A stretch of 64,000 nucleotides of DNA, taken from the NCBI GenBank assembly GCA_013822765.1, contig PNKY01000002.1:620001-684000 (forward strand). Reading direction: 5' to 3'. The translations under genes and the position numbers were made by a program. The notes under the pieces are model-generated. The model saw only the letters and a list, made by a program, of their open reading frames with translations, made no database searches and had not been told where the DNA came from. This stretch comes from Rhodospirillum sp. GTDB lineage: Bacteria > Pseudomonadota > Alphaproteobacteria > Dongiales > Dongiaceae. Of the stretch, positions 59,023 to 64,000 are shown piece after piece (the first letter of the stretch is position 1; every line of letters starts with the position of its first letter).

Positions 59023-60039
59023 ATGTTTGGAGCAAAGCCGAGCAAGCTGCCGCAGGAGATCGCCTTCCTGCTGGTGCCCAACTTCTCGATGATCGCGTTC
59101 ACTTCCGCCATCGAGCCGCTGCGCCTCGCCAACCGCGCAAGCGGCAAGGAGCTGTATCGCTGGCGGCTGTTCTCGCCGGACAGCAAGTCGGTGCGCGCCA
59201 GCAACGGCATCGAGCTGGCGCCGGAAGGCGGCATCGACCAGATCGGCGGCTACCAGACCGTCATCCTGTGCAGCGGCATCGACGGCCATCTCTACGAGGA
59301 CAAGAACGTGTTCGCGGCGTTGCGCCGGGCCGACCGGCAGGGCGCGGACATCGGCGCGCTGTGCACCGGCAGCCACATCCTGGCCCGCGCCAACATGCTG
59401 AACGGCTATCGCTGCACCATCCATTGGGAGAACCTCGCCAGCTTCTCCGAGAATTTCCCCGAGATCGAGGCGACCTCGGAATTGTTCGAGGTCGACCGCA
59501 ACCGCTTCACCTGCTCCGGCGGCACCGCGGCGCTCGACATGATGCTGAACATGATCTCGCAGCAGCATGGGCACGAGCTGGCGGCGTCGGTGTCAGAGCA
59601 GTTCATCCATGAGCGCATCCGCGACCGGCACGATCACCAGCGCATGGCGCTGACCGCGCGGCTCGGCGTGCGGCATCCGAAGCTGATCCAGGTGATCCAG
59701 CTGATGGAGCAGAATCTGGAAGAGCCGCTGAGCCGCCAGGAGCTGGCGGAGGCGGCGGGCCTATCCAGCCGGCAGATGGAGCGGCTGTTCGCCAAGTATC
59801 TCCACCGCTCGCCGGCGCGCTATTACGTGGAGCTGCGCCTCAACCGTGCGCGCCTCCTGCTGCTGCAGACCAATATGTCCGTGATCGACATCGCGCTCGC
59901 TTGCGGGTTCGTGTCGGCGTCGCATTTCTCGAAGTGCTATCGCGATTTCTTTGGCAAGACACCGCGCCGCGAGCGCGCGGGACCGAACGCCGTGCTGGAA
60001 GACGAATCGGAGAGGAGAAGCGCGGCGGGCCGGGCCTGA
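59023..60039 (+). CDS. GlxA/AraC-family regulator, GbdR-like
   Basis: The 338-residue protein has an N-terminal DJ-1/PfpI-like ligand domain (about 10-190), with FLLVPNFSMIAFTSAIEPLRLANR and ALCTGSHILARANMLNG, and a C-terminal AraC double helix-turn-helix (about 225-320). The latter contains LSRQELAEAAGLSSRQMERLFAKYL and DIALACGFVSASHFSKCYRDFFG. The N-terminal region strongly recalls GbdR, which senses glycine betaine/dimethylglycine and activates sarcosine catabolism in pseudomonads. Its position divergent from the soxB paralog fits. An upstream in-frame GTG/ATG extension from 58939 is less likely. Confidence 0.88.
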   Translation: MFGAKPSKLPQEIAFLLVPNFSMIAFTSAIEPLRLANRASGKELYRWRLFSPDSKSVRASNGIELAPEGGIDQIGGYQTVILCSGIDGHLYEDKNVFAALRRADRQGADIGALCTGSHILARANMLNGYRCTIHWENLASFSENFPEIEATSELFEVDRNRFTCSGGTAALDMMLNMISQQHGHELAASVSEQFIHERIRDRHDHQRMALTARLGVRHPKLIQVIQLMEQNLEEPLSRQELAEAAGLSSRQMERLFAKYLHRSPARYYVELRLNRARLLLLQTNMSVIDIALACGFVSASHFSKCYRDFFGKTPRRERAGPNAVLEDESERRSAAGRA

Positions 60040-60075
60040 CCGGCATTCATCGTCATTTCATTAGGGGGGATGATC

Positions 60076-60777
60076 ATGCGGCATTTGCTGCCATTAGCGG
60101 CTATTCTCACGCTCATGCTTGTCGGCTGCGAGACCACCAACAAGGAAGCAGCCCCGCCACCGGTCCAAGACCTCGCGTTCAATTATCCCAAGGCGATCTA
60201 CGTTTATGACTTCGCGGTCGCGCCGGCCGAAGTGCCCTATGCCAGCGTTGCCGCGGCCCGATTCAGCGGTGCGACCGACGACCCGGACAAGACCGAGAAG
60301 CGCGACGCTCTCGAGCGTGAGATCGCCGATGCGGTCGCGACTCAGCTGGTCACTCAGTTGCAGGAGCTTGGGTTGCCGGCCGTGCGCTGGCGCGGAACGC
60401 CGCCGCTGAACGAAGACTCGTACGTCATCGAAGGTCAGTTCCTGACTATCGGCGTTAACGGCGTGCCGGACCAGAAGATTGTCGGTTTTGCGTTGGGCGG
60501 AGGCGAGCTGCGCGTGCTCTCGCAGGCCTATCGCGTCGACGGCAAGCAGCGGAAGCTGCTGGGCGAAGCGGACGTCGGCAGCGACAGCGCAGCGCCTGGC
60601 CTCGCCACGACCCTGCCGGTCGCCAAGCTGTCAGCCTCGCGCGCGGCTGCGTCGGTTGCCACCGGCGTCGGCGTGGTGCGCTCGGTGACCAGCAAGGTGA
60701 AGAAGGGGGCGGAGGATACCGCCGCCGCGATCATCGATCAGCTCAATCCGAAGATGCAGGAGCAGGGCTGGTTGTAG
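60076..60777 (+). CDS. DUF4410 lipoprotein
   Basis: The 233-residue protein (ATG at 60076, six bases after GGGGGG; the ATG at 60070 touches the ribosome site) has a signal peptide with lipobox LVGC. The domain that follows matches DUF4410: YVYDFAVAP, a LEREIADAVATQLVTQLQELGLPAV helix and YVIEGQFLTI. The end has GVGVVRSVTSK and a helix. The family is made of outer-membrane-type lipoproteins of unknown function. It is downstream of the GlxA regulator on the same strand, 36 bases away. Confidence 0.8.
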   Translation: MRHLLPLAAILTLMLVGCETTNKEAAPPPVQDLAFNYPKAIYVYDFAVAPAEVPYASVAAARFSGATDDPDKTEKRDALEREIADAVATQLVTQLQELGLPAVRWRGTPPLNEDSYVIEGQFLTIGVNGVPDQKIVGFALGGGELRVLSQAYRVDGKQRKLLGEADVGSDSAAPGLATTLPVAKLSASRAAASVATGVGVVRSVTSKVKKGAEDTAAAIIDQLNPKMQEQGWL

Positions 60778-60799
60778 CCAGAGGCGTCCCGGCTACGAA

Positions 60800-60949
60800 C
60801 TAGGCAGCGGCCGATTTCAGCCGCGGCGGACGCTGGCTGTTCGCCGGCTCAGGTGCGGACGCCTTGATGCTGTCGGTGCGATGCGTCACGGGCGGGCGCG
60901 GCTGCTCGGCCGGCCACGGCCGGACGATCTTGATCGAAGTATTGGTCAT
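60800..60949 (-). CDS. Short Pro-rich protein, 49 residues
   Basis: The ATG at 60949 lies two bases after the TGA of the preceding 68-residue gene, consistent with coupled translation. The product (MTNTSIKIVRPWPAEQPRPP...) is Pro/Ala-rich and basic, with no domain. Coding status rests on the coupling alone. Confidence 0.35.
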   Translation of the reverse strand: MTNTSIKIVRPWPAEQPRPPVTHRTDSIKASAPEPANSQRPPRLKSAAA

Positions 60950-60951
60950 TT

Positions 60952-61158
60952 TCAGATGTCCTGGTTGGAAATTTCGTTCGCCTCGATCGAGGCCAGAGAA
61001 TTGTCGATCATGCGGCGATCGGGATCGACCGCTTCGACCTTCCGCTGCTCGGACAGGGCAGCCGGCGCGGCGCCGGTGTCCGCCAGAGCGATCGATGCGC
61101 TGACGGCAAGGCAAACCACCATCAGCACCAGCGTCGCAATACCCAAAATCCGAAGCAT
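60952..61158 (-). CDS. Small exported protein, 68 residues
   Basis: The ATG at 61158 is preceded by GAGGGG. The product starts with a clear hydrophobic signal (MLRILGIATLVLMVVCLAVS) followed by an Ala-rich cleavage region and a short acidic mature part (EAVDPDRRMIDNSLASIEANE). It is likely periplasmic. Function unknown. Nothing else is evident in 61159-61291. Confidence 0.5.
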   Translation of the reverse strand: MLRILGIATLVLMVVCLAVSASIALADTGAAPAALSEQRKVEAVDPDRRMIDNSLASIEANEISNQDI

Positions 61159-61291
61159 GATACCCCTCGTGAACTGCCTGATTCGGCGCGCAGTCCGCGA
61201 ATCAAGCATGAGGGGAATCTAGGAGGCGGCCGGCCCGGCGTCTGTGACCGACAGCACAAGCCACCGATGAGAGGTTAACGCGCGCGCTCTC

Positions 61292-61675
61292 CTAGTCGAT
61301 CGGCGCGGGCTCCCATAGTTCGACCCGCCGGCCATCGGGGTCGACGAACCATCCGAACCGCCCTTCCATCGTTTTCTCAACGCGATCATCGACTTGAACG
61401 CCGGCGTCGCGAAGCCGCTTGAGCAAGCCATCCAGGTCGTTGACGCGGAAGTTGATCATGAAGGTCTGGCCGGAATTGCCGAAGTAGCTGGTGGAGGAGC
61501 GGAACACGCCCCAAACGGTGTAGCCGGGTTCGCCGTGCTGGTCCTGCCAGGGGAACGCCCAGCTTGCGGAATCCGCATCGGCCGGCACGCCCAGCACGTC
61601 GCGGTACCAGCGCGCGAGGTCGGAGGGACTGCGGGACTTGAAGAACACCCCCCCGATGCCGGTCACGAAGCTCAT
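61292..61675 (-). CDS. VOC/glyoxalase-like protein
   Basis: The 127-residue protein has the vicinal-oxygen-chelate fold in two beta-alpha-beta-beta-beta units: GIGGVFFKSRSPSDLARWYRDVLG and MINFRVNDLDGLLKRLRDAGV, ending FVDPDGRRVELWEP with the metal-ligand Glu. It resembles glyoxalase I/bleomycin-resistance relatives; substrate unknown. Its ATG overlaps the stop of the upstream HD-domain gene (ATGA), indicating an operon. The longer frame to 61972 is a shadow of that gene. Confidence 0.88.
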   Translation of the reverse strand: MSFVTGIGGVFFKSRSPSDLARWYRDVLGVPADADSASWAFPWQDQHGEPGYTVWGVFRSSTSYFGNSGQTFMINFRVNDLDGLLKRLRDAGVQVDDRVEKTMEGRFGWFVDPDGRRVELWEPAPID

Positions 61676-62244
61676 ACAACGGCCCCGCCGAACGGCGGCC
61701 GCGCCAGCAGCCGGCGCATCATCGGCTCGAACGCATCGAACGGCAGCGTGTCGTAGTTCGGATCGAAGGAGCGCTGGTCCCACTTCTCGCAGAATTCGGC
61801 GGTGCGCTCGAACATCGGATGGCCGCGATAGCGCTCGCGCGCGAAGCGGTCGCCGCCGGAGTGGTGGAAGTAATAGTATCCCTGGAAGATGCCGTGATGC
61901 TGGACCAGCCAGTGATTGTCCGGACTGAGGTACGGCTGCAGGATCGCGGCCGCGAGGTCGGAGTGGTTCCACGGCGCCAGCGTATCGCCGATGTCATGCA
62001 GCAACGCGACCACGACGGTTTCCTCGTCGGCGCCATCGCGCAACGCGCGGGTTGCGGTTTGCAGGGAGTGGTCGTAGCGGTCGATCTGGTACCCAAGCTT
62101 GTCGCCCCGCAGCCGATGCAGCAGGCTCAACACGCTGTCGAACAGCTCGCGGTCCAGTTTCTTGTAGTGGCGATCGAGGAGCTGATATTCTTCGCGCGTT
62201 CCTTCATCCATGCGGGTGAAGCTGACGGTCTCGGATTCAAACAT
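61672..62244 (-). CDS. HD-domain protein, PhnZ/MIOX-like candidate
   Basis: The 190-residue protein has an HD-type metal site: His59 (DHSLQTATRA), His83-Asp84 (LLHDIGD), His94, His117 (VQHHGIFQGYYY) and Asp161. The first interval (His to His-Asp, 24 residues) equals that of PhnZ, a mixed-valence diiron oxygenase of the HD family, but the later spacings differ. It may be an oxygenase or an ordinary HD phosphohydrolase. The ATG at 62244 is used; an extension to 62427 would overlap the divergent ferredoxin-like gene. The VOC gene is translationally coupled downstream. Confidence 0.75.
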   Translation of the reverse strand: MFESETVSFTRMDEGTREEYQLLDRHYKKLDRELFDSVLSLLHRLRGDKLGYQIDRYDHSLQTATRALRDGADEETVVVALLHDIGDTLAPWNHSDLAAAILQPYLSPDNHWLVQHHGIFQGYYYFHHSGGDRFARERYRGHPMFERTAEFCEKWDQRSFDPNYDTLPFDAFEPMMRRLLARPPFGGAVV

Positions 62245-62270
62245 GGCGAACAGCCCCTTAGAGTGGCGCA

Positions 62271-63059
62271 ATGGGCGCCATGCTAGACTTGAGCCTAGCG
62301 CCGCGTCCAGGAGTGCGTGTGCCGCTCGCTGAGCTGACGGAGGCGCTTGCGCGCCATGGGTTGCGCCTGCGCGGCGGTTTCGCAACCGATAGCACGGTGG
62401 ACGCCGATATCCTCGCTGTTGCCCCATGGGCGCAGACGGTCGTCCTCATCGGAAACGTAGGATCGGAACTGTGGGACAAGAGCGGCGCGGAGATCGCGGC
62501 GCTCGGCGACCCGGATCCGCTCGACCGCTGGACGCGCCGGGTCATCGAGCCAATCGCCTCATCGGTCGGCGGCCTCGTGCTGTTCCCGTTCGTGGGGCCG
62601 CCCTACTGGCCGTTCCAGCGCTGGGCGGAACGGGCGGAGGGCGTGCGCTCCTCGCCCATCGGGATCCAGATCCATCCGGAGTTCGGCCTGTGGCACGCCT
62701 ATCGCGCGGCCATCCTTGTGCGCGAGGCGATCGCGCTGCCGCGGCGGGAACAAGGGCATCCATGCGATGCTTGCGCGGATCGGCCATGCCTGACGCGCTG
62801 CCCCGTGAACGCCTTTTCGCCGGCTGGCTACGATGTCGACCGCTGCGTCGACCACGTTGCTGCAGTGCAAAATGAGTCCGGATCATGCATGGACGTTGGA
62901 TGTCTCGCGCGCTTGGCCTGCCCGATCGGGACCGCGTGGCGCTACCGGCCGGAGCATGCCCGCTTTCATATGCATGCGTTCCTTAATGCTAGAATGCGAT
63001 CGAAAAGAAATCCCTCGTTAACAAACTCGACGGATGATGTAGGTCGAACGAAAGCTTGA
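62271..63059 (+). CDS. Ferredoxin-like Fe-S protein
   Basis: The 262-residue protein (an alternative ATG lies nine bases on) has a unique N-terminal domain (about 1-160) with VVLIGNVGSELW and LFPFVGPPYWPFQRWAERA. A cysteine-rich part follows: CDACADRPCLTRCPVNAF, a further Cys in VDRCVDH, then CMDVGCLARLACPIG. The pattern suggests one or two 4Fe-4S clusters, as in QueG-type epoxyqueuosine reductase relatives, but without their cobalamin motifs. It is divergent from the HD/VOC operon. A redox partner role is inferred. Confidence 0.72.
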   Translation: MGAMLDLSLAPRPGVRVPLAELTEALARHGLRLRGGFATDSTVDADILAVAPWAQTVVLIGNVGSELWDKSGAEIAALGDPDPLDRWTRRVIEPIASSVGGLVLFPFVGPPYWPFQRWAERAEGVRSSPIGIQIHPEFGLWHAYRAAILVREAIALPRREQGHPCDACADRPCLTRCPVNAFSPAGYDVDRCVDHVAAVQNESGSCMDVGCLARLACPIGTAWRYRPEHARFHMHAFLNARMRSKRNPSLTNSTDDVGRTKA

Positions 63060-63119
63060 GACCAACTGAGTCCTTAGAGTATTAAGTCATTCACTTATTT
63101 GATCTTCGAGGGGTGCCCC

Positions 63120-64000
63120 GTGCGGACTTTCACGCGCGTCGCGACTTTTCTGTTGGCTGTCGGCGTCTCCGTCGCAGCCTTCCTCACCGCCGGCAACGCC
63201 GCGAATGCGGCTGCTGAGGCCGAGGTCACCATCAGCGCCACCAACGGCGCCAATGGCAAGGAGATGACCGAGCCGGTCTCCTGGACCATCACCAAGCTCG
63301 ACAAGAACGGCAAGCCCGGCAAGAACCCGACGGTGCAGGAAGCCGCCGCGGTTCTGAAGACCAAGCTGAAGCCCGGCCAGTATCAGGTGCTGGGCCAGGC
63401 GAAGGGCATGGCCGCCAAGCAGACCTTCACGGTCGGCAAGGAGCCGGTGGTCCGGACCGTGATGTTCGGCATGTCCGAGATCAGCATCAAGATGATCACG
63501 TCCAAGGGCCGCAAGCCGGTCAAGGACCCGATCCAGTGGGAGATGCTGACCTATGTGAAGGGCAAGCCAGATGGCGGCAAGCGCATCGACATCGTGACGG
63601 CGCCGACCGCCAGCTTCGTGGTTCCCGCCGGCGGATACGTGGTGCGCGCGAGCTACAAGGGCACGACCGCCGACCTGGTGGTGCCGCTGAAGGCCGGCCA
63701 GGCCTACGACTACACGCTCAATCTCTATGCCGGCTTCACCGAAGCGGCGGCCTTCAACGGCAAGACCAAGGTGATGCAGGACATCACCTGGCAGGTCCTG
63801 CGCGAGAAGCCGAACGCGAAGGGCGAACACGAGCTGGTCGCCGAGCAGGTCAGCGCTGAGCCGAAGATCATGCTGCGCGAGGGCAAGTACATCCTGCTGG
63901 CCAAGCACGGCGAAACGTGGGGCAAAGAGCGCCTCAACATCACCGCCGGCGAGGTCGCCAAGGTCAAGGTCAAGCTGACCAAGGACGTCGGCATGCCGGT
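63120..64000 (+). CDS. Exported repeat protein, 3' end outside window
   Basis: From a GTG at 63120 with CGAGGGG upstream the frame is open to the right edge (293 codons so far). The start MRTFTRVATFLLAVGVSVAAFLTAG is a signal peptide. The mature part is made of repeated units of about 90 residues. Each has a W-I/M/V strand early (SWTITKLDKNGKPGK; IQWEMLTYVKGKPDGGK; ITWQVLREKPNAKGE), then L-x-P/E-G-x-Y (LKPGQYQVL; VPAGGYVVRA; LREGKYILLA), and a closing Gly-rich strand. These look like Ig/carboxypeptidase-regulatory-like beta sandwiches. Function unknown; probably a cell-surface or periplasmic scaffold. Confidence 0.72.
   Translation, partial: MRTFTRVATFLLAVGVSVAAFLTAGNAANAAAEAEVTISATNGANGKEMTEPVSWTITKLDKNGKPGKNPTVQEAAAVLKTKLKPGQYQVLGQAKGMAAKQTFTVGKEPVVRTVMFGMSEISIKMITSKGRKPVKDPIQWEMLTYVKGKPDGGKRIDIVTAPTASFVVPAGGYVVRASYKGTTADLVVPLKAGQAYDYTLNLYAGFTEAAAFNGKTKVMQDITWQVLREKPNAKGEHELVAEQVSAEPKIMLREGKYILLAKHGETWGKERLNITAGEVAKVKVKLTKDVGMP

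Noticed and set aside
61219..61296. CTAGGAG and CTCCTAG complementary ends around the VOC 3' region
   Set aside because: Seven-base arms separated by over 60 bases are expected by chance and have no supporting context.
61676..61972. Upstream extension of the VOC gene
   Set aside because: It overlaps the HD gene in another frame; the ATG at 61675 overlaps the HD stop and opens the VOC domain.

Overview
The window is GC-rich, densely packed chromosomal DNA with about 70 protein genes, one tRNA gene and no insertion sequence, phage gene, rRNA or CRISPR array that I could see. The gene set (heterotetrameric sarcosine oxidase, a GlpSTPQUV-type glycerol ABC importer with DeoR-family GlpR, tripartite tricarboxylate transporters, a PAS_5-type protein, entericidin) points to an alphaproteobacterium, possibly a Rhodospirillales or rhizobial relative; the exact taxon is an inference.

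Layout. 1-2963: a secreted protein cut by the left edge, then a cupin gene divergent from a LysR regulator. 3153-6445: gyrA and coaD. 6650-15301: a complete glycerol catabolic and uptake unit, glpR-glpD-glpV-glpS-glpT-glpP-glpQ-glpU; glpK lies apart at 42492 behind upp. 15306-20512: tripartite transporter locus A (TctC-like receptor and TctA-TctB fusion) enclosing a methyltransferase and ATP-grasp pair on the opposite strand. 20716-25886: DNA repair genes (xthA and a free-standing ligase C-terminal domain), many small genes, entericidin, tRNA-Lys(TTT), a class II glutamine amidotransferase. 25901-28260: parE and a MmcQ/YjbR gene.

28460-40051 is a surface nonulosonate (pseudaminic-acid-type) region. 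It has pseB, pseC, pseG and pseI, a cytidylyltransferase/aldo-keto-reductase fusion, an SDR and a candidate glycosyltransferase. A tightly overlapping block of methyltransferase, epimerase, metallophosphoesterase and ATP-grasp genes sits inside the pse operon. No PseH-type acetyltransferase is visible. 40220-48332 is mostly housekeeping and single genes: mscL, hydroxyproline epimerase, upp, glpK, a PAS protein, L,D-transpeptidase, yciB, carbonic anhydrase, an EamA transporter, an Rrf2 regulator and a secreted VHL-beta-domain protein.

48342-60039 looks like a methylated-amine catabolic region. It holds the soxBDAG operon, a second methyltransferase paired with tripartite transporter locus B, an orphan second soxB and a divergent GbdR-like regulator. 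A plausible reading is import of an N-methylated compound, demethylation to glycine and C1-folate, and control by the GlxA/AraC regulator; the transporter substrate is unproven. 60076-64000 holds a DUF4410 lipoprotein, small exported proteins, a VOC/HD-domain pair, a ferredoxin-like protein and a repeat-built exported protein cut by the right edge.

The observations most worth following are the tailoring genes embedded in the pse operon, the recurrence of one methyltransferase family beside both tripartite transporters, the asymmetric ATPase pair GlpS/GlpT, the orphan SoxB beside locus B, the stand-alone ligase domain and the bacterial VHL-beta domain.
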